This document shows, piece by piece, positions 1-7,466 of a stretch of DNA of 9,836 nt. This DNA is from Verrucomicrobiota bacterium. Its GTDB lineage: Bacteria; Verrucomicrobiota; Verrucomicrobiia; Limisphaerales; JAFMIX01. The DNA is taken from contig JAPLTZ010000342.1 in assembly GCA_026397895.1 (NCBI GenBank), forward strand, positions 2,502-12,337. Reading direction: 5' to 3'. The notes beneath the pieces are model-generated. The model was not told where the DNA came from and did not search any database. It worked only from the letters and a program-made list of their open reading frames with translations. Both the position numbers and the translations under genes were made by a program. How positions within the stretch are numbered: position 1 is the first letter of the stretch; each line of letters begins with the position of its first letter.

Positions 1-2277
1 GTTACGGCGGGCACGGGCAAAACCTTGATTGCCACGAGCAGCCCTGGCAGCAAGTCTGTTACGAGCACCTTTGATGTGAATCCGGGTGCCATCAGCCAGT
101 TGGTGATGAACCCGGCAACAATTACATCAGCAACGGCTGGCACCGCGGTCAGCTTGACCAGCATCACGGCCAAGGATTCGAGCGGCAATACCTGCAGCAC
201 GGGACCCAATTCATTTACCGGGACGGTGACCTTCGGTGGCACTGCGGGCGCCACCGGCACCTCGGCGGCCTTCACGGCGGGCGTGTTGACGACATTCCCG
301 ACGTTGACCCCAACCTCGGCTGGCAGCAGCAAGACCATTACCGCCACCTACAACTCCGTGGTGGGCACCACCACGATAACAACGGTGAACCCCGGCCCGA
401 CCAGCGTGGGGCAGTCCACCGTGTCGGCTTCGCCAACAACGCTCGTGGCAGATGGCTCGACCACATCTACCATCACGGTGACCTTCAAGGATGCCTACAA
501 CAACCCCGTGCCCAACAGATATACCACCGTGACGAAGACCTCCGGCCCTGGCACGCCGACCATTACGGGAGTAGGGGCTGGGTCGCCATACACCGACAGC
601 TCCGGCGTGGCCACCTTCACCGTCAAGTCCACAACCGCTGGCACGAACGTGTTCACTGCGCAGGACTTCTTCGCCCAAACCAACATCACGCAGACTGCGA
701 GCGTCATCTTTACCGCCGGTGTGCTGGATCACTTCGCCATCTCCAGTATTTCCTCGCCGCAGACGGTGGGTGCGCCCATCACGGGCATCACCCTCACGGC
801 CCAGGACGCACATAACAACACTTGCGCTTCCGGCCCGAACGAGTTCAGCGGCACGGTTGCCTTCGGCGGCACGGCGGGTGTCACCGGCACGTCGGCGGCC
901 TTCACCGCCGGGGTTTTGAGCGGCGTCAGCGTGACCCCGACGTTGGCAGGCAGCGGTCTGACCCTGACCGTCAACGACGGTAGTGGTCACTCCGGTTCGA
1001 CCAGCATTGCCACGGTCAACAAGGGAGCCGCGACGGTAACCTTGGGCAGCTTGAGCCAAACCTATGACAGCACGGCCAGGGTTGCGACGGCAACGACCAC
1101 GCCCGGCAGCTACACAACCGCTCCGATCAATGCAGGCAGTTATGAGGTCATCGGGACGATTGCGGATGCCAACTATCAGGGCAGCGCAACCAACACATTG
1201 GTCGTCTCCAACGCCAGTTTGACGCTGACAGCAGGCGCAAATGTCAAAGTGTATGACGGCACGACCAGCGCGACAAACGTGCCGATAGCCACCGGGCTGC
1301 AAGGCAGCGACACGGTGAGCGGAACGACGGTCGTTTACGACACCGCCGATGTCGGCACCGGAAAGACACTATCAATCACGGGCTATACGGTGAACGACGG
1401 CAACGCCGGCAATAACTACACCGTGAGCACCGTGACCAGCACCACCGGCGAGATTGATGCGGCCAGCACGCTGACCACATTGGTGAGCGACATCAACCCG
1501 GCTTTGCCCGGATCGAACGTGACTTTCACGGCAACGGTGAGCGCGGTTGCGCCGGGAGGTGGCACGCCAACGGGCATAGTCCAATTTATGGTGGATGGCG
1601 TGAACGCCGGAACGCCGGTAACGCTGTCGGGCGGCCAGGCCAGCTACAGCACCAGCGTGTTGGCGCACGGCAATCGCGGCATTACTGCGGAGTTTGCCTG
1701 CGATACGGCCAATTATAATGCCAGCACGAACAGTCCGGCTTTGAATCAGGTAATCAACACGCCTCCCGTGGCGCAGGACATTGATATGGGCGCACAGGCC
1801 GACGTTCCACAAACTCTGCTGATTATCAATGGCAAATATGCGCCGACCGATGCAGCCAACGACACGCTGACCCTCGCGTCGGTGTCCCAAGGCACGAATG
1901 GTGGCGTGGTAGCCATCAGCGGCGACAGTGTAACATACTCCAACAGCGTGGTGGGGGATGACAGCTTCCAATACGCTGTGAGCGATGGTTTTGCCACAGT
2001 AACCAACGTAGTGATGGTGACGGTGACCGCAGTGGTGAACCAGCAGACGCCGAGCATCAGCTATAACGGCACCAACATTGTGGTGAAATTCTGGGGTGTT
2101 CCCGGTTATCCCTACACGATTCAAAGCACCACGAATTTGAATGCAGGCATTGGTTGGCAGGATTTGATTCCGCCCGTGACGGCCAATGACACAAACACCC
2201 AACCGTATGGGCAGATCAGTTACACAGACACAAACAGCGTCTCAAGCCCGTCGTGGTTCTACCGTTTGAAACCCTGA
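1..2277 (+). CDS. C-terminal part of a large secreted Ig-like/MBG/YDG repeat protein (5' end outside window)
   Basis: The frame is open from the first base, so the true start lies upstream; the TTG at 25 is only an internal codon. The 758 visible residues are low in Cys and rich in Thr, Ser, Gly, Val and Ala, as in exported beta-sandwich proteins. Modules by window residue: end of an Ig-like unit (1-28), Ig-like unit (29-130), invasin/Big_1-like domain with STVSASPTTLVADG (about 133-238), second copy of the Ig-like unit (240-340), a short MBG-like domain with SQTYDS and NAGSY (341-404), a YDG domain with VKVYDGTTSA (405-488), a Big_3-like Ig domain (489-586), a cadherin/Big_9-like domain starting TPPVAQD and containing DDSFQYAVSDG (587-683), and a C-terminal module with GYPYTIQSTTNL and a WFYRLKP end (684-758). 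Such C-termini are common in Verrucomicrobia and Planctomycetes exported proteins (recollection). There is no PEP-CTERM tail. Role is probably adhesion or surface structure; any catalytic domain would have to be upstream. Module family names are pattern recognition, not profile hits. Confidence 0.5.
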   Translation, partial: VTAGTGKTLIATSSPGSKSVTSTFDVNPGAISQLVMNPATITSATAGTAVSLTSITAKDSSGNTCSTGPNSFTGTVTFGGTAGATGTSAAFTAGVLTTFPTLTPTSAGSSKTITATYNSVVGTTTITTVNPGPTSVGQSTVSASPTTLVADGSTTSTITVTFKDAYNNPVPNRYTTVTKTSGPGTPTITGVGAGSPYTDSSGVATFTVKSTTAGTNVFTAQDFFAQTNITQTASVIFTAGVLDHFAISSISSPQTVGAPITGITLTAQDAHNNTCASGPNEFSGTVAFGGTAGVTGTSAAFTAGVLSGVSVTPTLAGSGLTLTVNDGSGHSGSTSIATVNKGAATVTLGSLSQTYDSTARVATATTTPGSYTTAPINAGSYEVIGTIADANYQGSATNTLVVSNASLTLTAGANVKVYDGTTSATNVPIATGLQGSDTVSGTTVVYDTADVGTGKTLSITGYTVNDGNAGNNYTVSTVTSTTGEIDAASTLTTLVSDINPALPGSNVTFTATVSAVAPGGGTPTGIVQFMVDGVNAGTPVTLSGGQASYSTSVLAHGNRGITAEFACDTANYNASTNSPALNQVINTPPVAQDIDMGAQADVPQTLLIINGKYAPTDAANDTLTLASVSQGTNGGVVAISGDSVTYSNSVVGDDSFQYAVSDGFATVTNVVMVTVTAVVNQQTPSISYNGTNIVVKFWGVPGYPYTIQSTTNLNAGIGWQDLIPPVTANDTNTQPYGQISYTDTNSVSSPSWFYRLKP
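85..390 (+). repeat. Ig-like repeat unit, copy A
   Basis: This codes for GAISQLV through ITTVN. It matches copy B (718-1020) at protein level, with NTC-x-x-GPN, FGGTAG-x-TGTSAAFTAGVL and a closing TVN in both. Conservation reaches DNA level: tcggcggccttcac occurs at 262-275 and again at 892-905, exactly 630 nt apart. The first 28 residues of the window (AGTGKTLIATSSPG through NPG) resemble the end of this unit, so at least three copies existed in the full gene. Confidence 0.5.
718..1020 (+). repeat. Ig-like repeat unit, copy B
   Basis: This is the second copy of the unit at 85-390, separated from it by the invasin-like domain. It codes for GVLDHFAI through IATVN, and the core FGGTAGVTGTSAAFTAGVL differs from copy A at only one residue. 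The two copies look like products of segmental duplication within the gene. Confidence 0.5.
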
Positions 2278-2311
2278 CGCGGCACAACAACAACACAATG
2301 ATGACTTGACT

Positions 2312-3022
2312 ATGAAAACTAAAATGTTCTTGAGCGGATTGATGGTGCTTGGACTTGTGGGAGCGGCTTCGGCAACCATTGTGGTGGACTCGGACTGGAG
2401 TGTGGGGCAGACGATACCGGATAACAGCCCGGCGGGGATGACGGTATCCGCGGACATCAGCAGCGTAGATCCCGGTCTGGCCAGTGCGGGGATAGACGGA
2501 GTGAGCGTGCGCTTGAACATCAGCGGAGGCTACAACGGGGATTTGTATGGGTATCTGACCTACAACGGGCAGACGGTGGTATTGTTGAATCGGGTGGCTG
2601 GCGCCACCGGCGGCACCTACGGTTCCTCGGCTTCAGGTTTTGGCACGGGCACATTAGGTTCGGACAATGGGCATTCAGAAAGTATCACCTTGAGCGACAG
2701 CGGGGGGACGAGCATCCACATGGCGACGGGCAGTCCGGTGCCGGTGGGAACTTATGCGCCGGATTCGGGCGGTGTGTTGCTGAACACGACGTATTCGGGC
2801 ATGAATCCGAACGGGACGTGGACGTTATTTCTGGCGGACTTATCCACGGGTAGCCATGGCACGCTGATGAGTTGGGGTTTGGACATCTCGGTGGTGCCAG
2901 AGCCCATTACTTGGGCGCTGATTGGATTCGGTGGAGTGGCTGGGGCGGTAGCTTTGATCCGGCGGCGCTCTGATTTGAGCAGAGCGGTTAAAAAACTTAA
3001 CGAATGGGTGGATGCGATTTAG
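2312..3022 (+). CDS. Secreted P-domain-like protein with PEP-CTERM sorting signal
   Basis: 236 aa from the ATG at 2312. An in-frame TTG at 2306 is possible, but the ATG gives a clean signal peptide: MKTK, a hydrophobic stretch, and cleavage after AASA (about residue 21). Residues about 28-194 resemble a proprotein-convertase P domain, a jelly-roll beta sandwich: IPDNSPAG near the start, GDLYGYLTYNG in the middle, and NPNGTWTLFLADLSTGSHGT followed by SWGLDI at the end. Residues 195-198 are VPEP, followed by a hydrophobic helix (199-215) and RRR (217-219), the PEP-CTERM signal that exosortase-type systems cut and sort to the surface in Gram-negative bacteria. Unusually, 17 further residues (SDLSRAVKKLNEWVDAI) follow the RRR. 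No Shine-Dalgarno is visible. It starts 34 nt after the repeat protein and may be co-transcribed with it. Ligand and role are unknown. Confidence 0.5.
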   Translation: MKTKMFLSGLMVLGLVGAASATIVVDSDWSVGQTIPDNSPAGMTVSADISSVDPGLASAGIDGVSVRLNISGGYNGDLYGYLTYNGQTVVLLNRVAGATGGTYGSSASGFGTGTLGSDNGHSESITLSDSGGTSIHMATGSPVPVGTYAPDSGGVLLNTTYSGMNPNGTWTLFLADLSTGSHGTLMSWGLDISVVPEPITWALIGFGGVAGAVALIRRRSDLSRAVKKLNEWVDAI

Positions 3023-3212
3023 GATCACGACGGGACGTGGAAGAAGGAATGAAAATGTATCTGACACGGATCACGGGCGGGCGGATACTGCTGCATATAG
3101 GCTGCATACTGCGGGGTGGGAAGTGGAATTTCCATTTGTCAGGGGTGCGGAGGGAGTTGGTGAATTTGTGTAACAAACGAGGAACGCGGGTGTCGTGGAG
3201 TGGATGAATTTG

Positions 3213-3304
3213 GTTGGGCCGGTCTTGTGGGTGGTTTTAGGGTTCCACTGAAAGGTGCGCGTTGAATTCATAGGCGATGCGACACTAACACGAGCCGGCC
3301 CAAC
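3213..3304. repeat. Inverted repeat GTTGGGCCGG / CCGGCCCAAC
   Basis: The 10-nt left arm (3213-3222) is perfectly complementary to the right arm (3295-3304), with 72 nt between. A second inverted match overlaps the left arm: CCGGTCTTG (3219-3227) pairs with CAAGACCGG (3362-3370). The two pairings cannot form together. This could be a decayed mobile-element remnant, a transcript structure, or chance in a GC-rich stretch. Confidence 0.5.
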
Positions 3305-3392
3305 TATTCGTCTGGCGTAATTTGCGACAAGGATTTTTGGCCGGGGTTGGGTTTCCGTCGCCAAGACCGGATTTTTGGTTCCAGTTTGGGAT

Positions 3393-3424
3393 GGGTGGCG
3401 GCGTTTGGGTTGAGACCGCCACCC
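3393..3424. promoter_or_regulatory. Hairpin, GGGTGGCGG / CCGCCACCC
   Basis: A perfect 9-bp stem (3393-3401 with 3416-3424) encloses a 14-nt loop. No T-run follows it on the + strand, so it is not a standard intrinsic terminator. It lies about 150 nt before araA and could be a regulatory structure or the end of the upstream transcript. Confidence 0.5.
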
Positions 3425-3467
3425 TGAATATATGGATCGGCTAACACCCAGCCAGCATGTGCGTCAC

Positions 3468-3481
3468 GGCAGTTCGCTGCC
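3468..3481. promoter_or_regulatory. Small hairpin GGCAG-TTCG-CTGCC
   Basis: A 5-bp stem with a TTCG loop that ends at the first base of the next palindrome (3481-3496). The closing pair is G-C rather than the especially stable C(UUCG)G form. It could be part of the ara leader; the function is inferred from position only. Confidence 0.5.
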
Positions 3482-3496
3482 TGTCCAAAAGGACAG
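3481..3496. promoter_or_regulatory. Candidate operator palindrome CTGTCC-AAAA-GGACAG
   Basis: A perfect 6-bp dyad with a 4-nt AT spacer ends 75 nt before the araA start. Size and symmetry fit a site for a dimeric helix-turn-helix repressor or activator, and its position fits control of the ara operon. It does not resemble the Bacillus AraR or E. coli AraC sites that I know. No regulator gene is in the window, so the binding protein is unknown. Confidence 0.5.
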
Positions 3497-3571
3497 TAGG
3501 AAACAGTTCACGCTTCAGTAACATCCGTAGAGATTCCATTGATTGCGAAAAATTGTTTTTAACACAACCAT

Positions 3572-5083
3572 ATGATTGAACTTAAACAAAACGAAGTCTG
3601 GTTTGTCACCGGCAGCCAGCATCTTTACGGGCCGGAAACGCTGAAAAAAGTTGCCGAACATTCGCAGGAAATCGCCAAGGCACTGAACGTCGCTCCGGCG
3701 ATTCCGGTGAAGGTGGTTTTCAAACCGGTGTTGGTGACGCCCGACGCCGTGACGGAACTTTGCCAGGCCGCGAACAACGCCGCCAAGTGCATCGGCCTGA
3801 TCACGTGGTGCCACACGTTCTCGCCGTCGAAGATGTGGATCAACGGCCTCAAGCAGCTCTGCAAGCCCGTCGCGCATCTCCACACGCAATATAATCGCGA
3901 CATTCCTTGGGCCACGATTGACATGGATTTCATGAACATGAACCAGGCCGCGCACGGCGACCGCGAGCACGGTTTCATCTGGAGCCGCCTGCGGCTGGCG
4001 CGCAAGGTCGTCGTCGGTTTCTGGCAGGAAAAATCCACGCAGGAAAAGCTAGGAGCGTGGGCGCGTGCCGCCGCCGCCTGGGCCGACTGGCAGGGCGCGC
4101 GGTTCGTCCGCTTCGGTGACAACATGCGCGAAGTGGCCGTGACCGAAGGTGACAAGGTTTCTGCACAAATCAAATTCGGTTATTCCGTGAACACGCACGG
4201 CGTCGGCGATTTGGTGCGCGTCATCGGCGGCATTTCTGAAAAGGAAGTGGATGCGCTGTGCAAAATCTACGAAGCAACTTATGAAGTTGCCTCCGATTTG
4301 AAGAAAGGTGGCAAGCGCCATAAATCCGTTCGCGAAGCGGCGCGCATCGAACTCGGACTGCGGAAATTCTTAGCCGACGGGAATTTCAAAGGTTTCACCA
4401 CCACGTTTGAAGATTTGCACGGTCTGGTGCAATTGCCCGGCCTCGCGCCGCAGCGGTTGATGGCGGACAACTACGGTTTCGCCGGTGAAGGTGATTGGAA
4501 AACCGCCGCGCTTGTTCGCGCGATGAAAGTCATGGCGAGCGGACTCAAAGGCGGCACATCGTTTATGGAAGATTACACTTACCATCTCGCGTCCGGAAAC
4601 AAGGTCGTGCTCGGCGCGCACATGCTGGAAATCTGCCCGAGCATCGCGGATGGCAAGGCGTCGTTGCAGGTGCATCCGCTCGGCATCGGTGGCAAGGCCG
4701 ACCCGGCGCGGCTGGTTTTCAACACGCCGGCCGGCCCGGCGGTCAACGCGGCGCTGATGGATTTCGGCAACCGTTTTCGCCTGCTCATCAACGAAGTGGA
4801 TGTCGTGAAGCCGGAACAGCCCATGCCAAAACTGCCGGTGGCGCAAGCTGTGTGGAAGTGCCGGCCGAATTTTGAGGACGCGTGTGCGGCGTGGATATAC
4901 GCCGGCGGCGCGCATCACACCGGCTTCAGTCAGGCGGTCACGACGGAAATGCTCGAAGACTTCGCCGCCATCGCCGGGCTTGAAGCCGTCGTCATTGACG
5001 CGGACACGAAGCTGCGCCAGTTCAAGCAGGAACTCGTTTGGAACGACTGTGCTTACGGCCTGAAAAGCGGCTGGGTTGCTTGA
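3572..5083 (+). CDS. araA: L-arabinose isomerase
   Basis: 503 aa, close to the usual 500 of the family. It interconverts L-arabinose and L-ribulose in the cytoplasm using a divalent metal, usually Mn2+. The N-terminus ([17 protein letters not shown]) is the family hallmark. Active-site segments are present: [13 protein letters not shown] with E306, SFMEDYTYH with E333, [10 protein letters not shown] with H350, and [11 protein letters not shown] with H449. These correspond to E. coli E306, E333, H350 and H450, the metal and catalytic residues (numbers from memory). [16 protein letters not shown] is also intact. The ATG at 3572 begins right at the conserved N-terminus. No Shine-Dalgarno is visible before it. 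It is the first gene of the ara operon, with a candidate operator 75 nt upstream. The full-length conserved frame suggests an active enzyme. Confidence 0.5.
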   Translation: MIELKQNEVWFVTGSQHLYGPETLKKVAEHSQEIAKALNVAPAIPVKVVFKPVLVTPDAVTELCQAANNAAKCIGLITWCHTFSPSKMWINGLKQLCKPVAHLHTQYNRDIPWATIDMDFMNMNQAAHGDREHGFIWSRLRLARKVVVGFWQEKSTQEKLGAWARAAAAWADWQGARFVRFGDNMREVAVTEGDKVSAQIKFGYSVNTHGVGDLVRVIGGISEKEVDALCKIYEATYEVASDLKKGGKRHKSVREAARIELGLRKFLADGNFKGFTTTFEDLHGLVQLPGLAPQRLMADNYGFAGEGDWKTAALVRAMKVMASGLKGGTSFMEDYTYHLASGNKVVLGAHMLEICPSIADGKASLQVHPLGIGGKADPARLVFNTPAGPAVNAALMDFGNRFRLLINEVDVVKPEQPMPKLPVAQAVWKCRPNFEDACAAWIYAGGAHHTGFSQAVTTEMLEDFAAIAGLEAVVIDADTKLRQFKQELVWNDCAYGLKSGWVA

Positions 5084-5086
5084 GTC

Positions 5087-5093
5087 GGAGAAG
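5087..5093 (+). promoter_or_regulatory. Ribosome binding site of araB
   Basis: GGAGAAG lies 7 nt before the ATG at 5101. It supports that start over the in-frame TTG at 5038, which would overlap the end of araA and add 21 residues before the conserved kinase N-terminus. Confidence 0.5.
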
Positions 5094-5100
5094 TTATTCG

Positions 5101-6777
5101 ATGAAAGCTCAATTCACCATCGGCTTGGATTACGGCACGAACTCGGTGCGCGCATTGATTGTCAACGTCGCCAACGGCGCGGAAATTGCCGCCGCCGTTT
5201 GGACTTACGCGCACGGCACGCAGGGAGTGATTTTGTCGCGCGACCCGAATCTCGCCCGGCAACATCCCGCTGACTACATCAAGGGCGCGGAGATCACCAT
5301 CAAGCAGGCGCTCGCCACGGCGAAAAAATCCGTGAAAGGATTCAACGCCGACCAAGTCATCGGTATTGGCGTGGACACGACGGGCAGCACGCCTTTGCCA
5401 GTGGACGCGAATGGTCAGCCGCTGGCGTTCAGCAAAAAGTTTGCAAGCAATCCCGCCGCGATGGCGTGGTTGTGGAAGGATCACGCCGGCGTCAATGAAG
5501 CCGCCGAAATCACCGCGCTCGCCAAAAAGCTGCGCCCGCAATATCTCGCCAAATGCGGCGGCACATATTCGAGCGAATGGTTCTGGAGCAAGGTGTTGAA
5601 ATGTCTGCGCGTCGCGCCGGAGGTTTTCAACGCGGCCTATTCATGGATCGAGCTCTCCGACTTCGTTCCTGCTGCGCTCACCGGCACAGAGCATCCCGAC
5701 AAATTCATCGCGGGCGTTTGCGCCGCCGGTCACAAGGCGATGTGGAATGCCAAGTGGGGCGGCTATCCTGACGAAGCATTTCTTTCCAAGCTAAATCCCA
5801 AGCTCGCGCAACTGCGCAAGCGGCTCACGACACGCGTTCATTCGATTGATCGCCCGGTCGGCGGACTCACGCCAGCATGGGCAAAGAAGACCGGTCTTGC
5901 GGCTGGTATTCCTGTCGCAGTTGGTGCGTTTGATGCGCATCTCGGCGCGGTTGGTTCGGGCGTCGCGCCCGGAACGCTCGTGAAGATCATCGGCACGAGC
6001 ACGTGCGACATCGCTATCGCGGCGAACACCAAGAAGCTCGCGGACGTGCCGGGACTTTGCGGCATCGTGGATGGCAGTGTATTGCCCGGTTACTTCGGAC
6101 TGGAAGCGGGTCAATCGGCGGTTGGCGACTTGTTCAACTGGCTGGTGAATTACATCCAGCCCGTCGGCCCGGAAGCAGGTTCGCACGAGGAACTCACGAA
6201 GGGCGCGCTGAAATTGCAGCCGGGCGAAAGCGGCCTGCTCGCACTTGATTGGAACAACGGCAATCGCACCATCCTCGTGGATCAGCGTCTCACCGGTTTG
6301 CTGGTGGGGCAGACGCTTTACACGACGCCGGCGGAAATTTTCCGCGCGTTGATCGAAGCGACGGCGTTCGGCGCGCTGACCATCATCAATCGCTTCGAGG
6401 AATACGGCGTGAAGATTTCGTCGGTGGTGAACTGCGGCGGCATCGCGGAGAAGAGCCCGCTGGTCATGCAGATTTACGCGGACGTGACGGGGCGTCCAAT
6501 GAAGGTTAGTCGCTCGGCGCAGACCTGCGCGCTTGGCTCGGCCATCGCGGCGGCGGTGGTGGCGGGCGCGCACAAGGATTACGCCACAGCCATCAAACGC
6601 ATGACCGGCCTGAAGCCGACGATCTATAAACCGAACGCCAAAGCCCACGCGACCTACCAGGAACTTTACGCGCTCTACAAGCAGTTGCACGACGCCTTCG
6701 GCACGAAGGACGGCGGCGGAAATCTTTATGGAGTGATGAAGAAGTTGATTGAGATTCGCAGCCGGGTTCGCAGATAA
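5101..6777 (+). CDS. araB: L-ribulokinase (FGGY carbohydrate kinase)
   Basis: 558 aa, near the 566 of E. coli AraB. It phosphorylates L-ribulose with ATP to L-ribulose-5-phosphate in the cytoplasm. The two actin-like FGGY domains are visible. The N-terminal domain has the phosphate loop [15 protein letters not shown] (residues 7-21) and [15 protein letters not shown] (88-102), typical of ribulokinases; [11 protein letters not shown] carries the likely catalytic base D278. The C-terminal domain has IIGTSTCDI (297-304), [15 protein letters not shown] (329-343), [19 protein letters not shown] (444-462) and [10 protein letters not shown] (477-486). The start follows a good ribosome binding site and lies 17 nt after araA; araD follows after 7 nt, so translational coupling is likely. 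No damage is seen. TTGSTP plus the adjacent araA favour ribulokinase over xylulokinase. Confidence 0.5.
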   Translation: MKAQFTIGLDYGTNSVRALIVNVANGAEIAAAVWTYAHGTQGVILSRDPNLARQHPADYIKGAEITIKQALATAKKSVKGFNADQVIGIGVDTTGSTPLPVDANGQPLAFSKKFASNPAAMAWLWKDHAGVNEAAEITALAKKLRPQYLAKCGGTYSSEWFWSKVLKCLRVAPEVFNAAYSWIELSDFVPAALTGTEHPDKFIAGVCAAGHKAMWNAKWGGYPDEAFLSKLNPKLAQLRKRLTTRVHSIDRPVGGLTPAWAKKTGLAAGIPVAVGAFDAHLGAVGSGVAPGTLVKIIGTSTCDIAIAANTKKLADVPGLCGIVDGSVLPGYFGLEAGQSAVGDLFNWLVNYIQPVGPEAGSHEELTKGALKLQPGESGLLALDWNNGNRTILVDQRLTGLLVGQTLYTTPAEIFRALIEATAFGALTIINRFEEYGVKISSVVNCGGIAEKSPLVMQIYADVTGRPMKVSRSAQTCALGSAIAAAVVAGAHKDYATAIKRMTGLKPTIYKPNAKAHATYQELYALYKQLHDAFGTKDGGGNLYGVMKKLIEIRSRVRR

Positions 6778-6784
6778 AACATTC

Positions 6785-7428
6785 ATGCTCGAAAAACTCA
6801 AAGCCCAAGTCTGTCAGGCCAACCTCGACCTCGTCACAAAAGGTTTGGTCATCGAAACGTGGGGCAACGCCAGCGGCATTGACCGCGAGCGGGGCCTTAT
6901 GGTCATCAAGCCGAGCGGCGTGTCTTACGATGGCATGAAGCCCAAGCACATGGTTGCGGTGTCGCTCCAGACGGGCAAGGTTGTGGACGGGAATCTCAAG
7001 CCGAGTTCAGACACGGATACGCATCTGGTGTTGTATCGCGCGTTCCCGAAAATCGGCGGCGTGGTGCATACGCACAGCCTGTTCGCGACGGCGTGGGCGC
7101 AGGCACAGCGTGCACGCGCCTGCTGAAACCGGCGGAGATCAAAAACGATTACGAGGCGAACACGGGCGAAGTCATTATCGAGACGTTTAAGAAACTAAAA
7201 TATAATCCGGCGCAGCATCCGGCGGTGCTGGTGGCGAGTCACGGGCCGTTCACCTGGGGCAAGGACGCGCAGGATGCAGTTCACAACGCTTTGGTGCTGG
7301 AGTTCATCGCACAGCTCGCGAGCGAGACGCTGAAGATCAATCCCAAGCTGAAACCGATGCAGTCGGTGTTGCTGGACAAACATTACCTCCGCAAGCACGG
7401 GAAGAACGCTTACTACGGGCAGCACTAA
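6785..7428 (+). pseudogene. araD: L-ribulose-5-phosphate 4-epimerase, frame broken by an internal deletion
   Basis: AraD converts L-ribulose-5-phosphate to D-xylulose-5-phosphate, linking arabinose to the pentose phosphate pathway (class II aldolase/epimerase fold, Zn2+). The ATG at 6785 opens a frame of 113 residues ending at a TGA (7124-7126). It has the family N-terminus, [18 protein letters not shown] (K42), SSDTDTH (D76) and VVHTHS (H95, H97), numbered as in E. coli. The family then resumes in another frame from about 7111 ([21 protein letters not shown]) through ASHGPFTWGKDAQDAVHNA, which holds the third metal His, to KHYLRKHGKNAYYGQH (stop 7426-7428). Between WAQA (7094-7105) and CTR (7111) only 5 nt remain where E. 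coli has 20 codons. About 55 nt are therefore missing, including the GTTHADYFYG block with the catalytic Asp (D120 in E. coli). 55 leaves remainder 1 on division by 3, which explains the frame change. Either a real mutation or an assembly or sequencing artefact. No Shine-Dalgarno is seen. Confidence 0.5.
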
Positions 7429-7456
7429 ACAACCCAAACAACCGAGAGAAAAAAAT

Positions 7457-7461
7457 AAGGA
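7457..7461 (+). promoter_or_regulatory. Ribosome binding site of the sugar symporter
   Basis: AAGGA ends 5 nt before the ATG at 7467. It fixes the start of the transporter and is one of only two clear Shine-Dalgarno sites in the operon. Confidence 0.5.
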
Positions 7462-7466
7462 ATAAC

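Larger units (their letters stand above)
3023..3571. other. Intergenic region with inverted repeats, upstream of the ara operon
   Basis: 549 nt between the PEP-CTERM gene and araA. No ORF here has protein-like composition or a family I recognise. The first 190 nt are G-rich with short direct repeats (ctgcata at 3091 and 3102; ggatcacg at 3022 and 3068). The middle holds overlapping inverted repeats (see 3213-3304), and ggatttttgg occurs twice (3331, 3369). The last 180 nt carry two hairpins and a palindrome and should contain the ara promoter and operator. No convincing -35/-10 pair is seen; the best weak candidate is TTGGGT (3405) and TATATG (3429), 18 nt apart. Confidence 0.5.

Noticed and set aside
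85..1020. Possible CRISPR or tandem DNA repeat array
   Set aside because: The repeats are about 300 nt long, coding, in frame and diverged, as expected for protein domains.
211..1302. 363-aa - strand ORF inside the repeat protein gene
   Set aside because: Its Arg/Gly/Ala-rich, low-hydrophobic composition is typical of an antisense shadow of a GC-rich repetitive gene.
3055..3207. Small + strand ORF (50 aa, MYLTRITGGRILLH...) with AAGGA 6 nt before its ATG
   Set aside because: A plausible ribosome binding site, but composition is irregular, no family is recognisable, and it lies in a repeat-rich intergenic stretch.
3071..3364. 97-aa ORF on the - strand in the intergenic region
   Set aside because: It spans the inverted repeats and has no recognisable domain or start context; more likely chance openness.
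5038..5100. Upstream TTG start extending AraB by 21 residues
   Set aside because: It overlaps araA and adds a non-conserved Arg-rich stretch; ATG 5101 has a ribosome binding site and begins at the conserved kinase N-terminus.
7093..7428. Second half of araD as an independent gene
   Set aside because: It starts in the middle of a conserved fold with no ribosome binding site and continues exactly the AraD homology of the first half.
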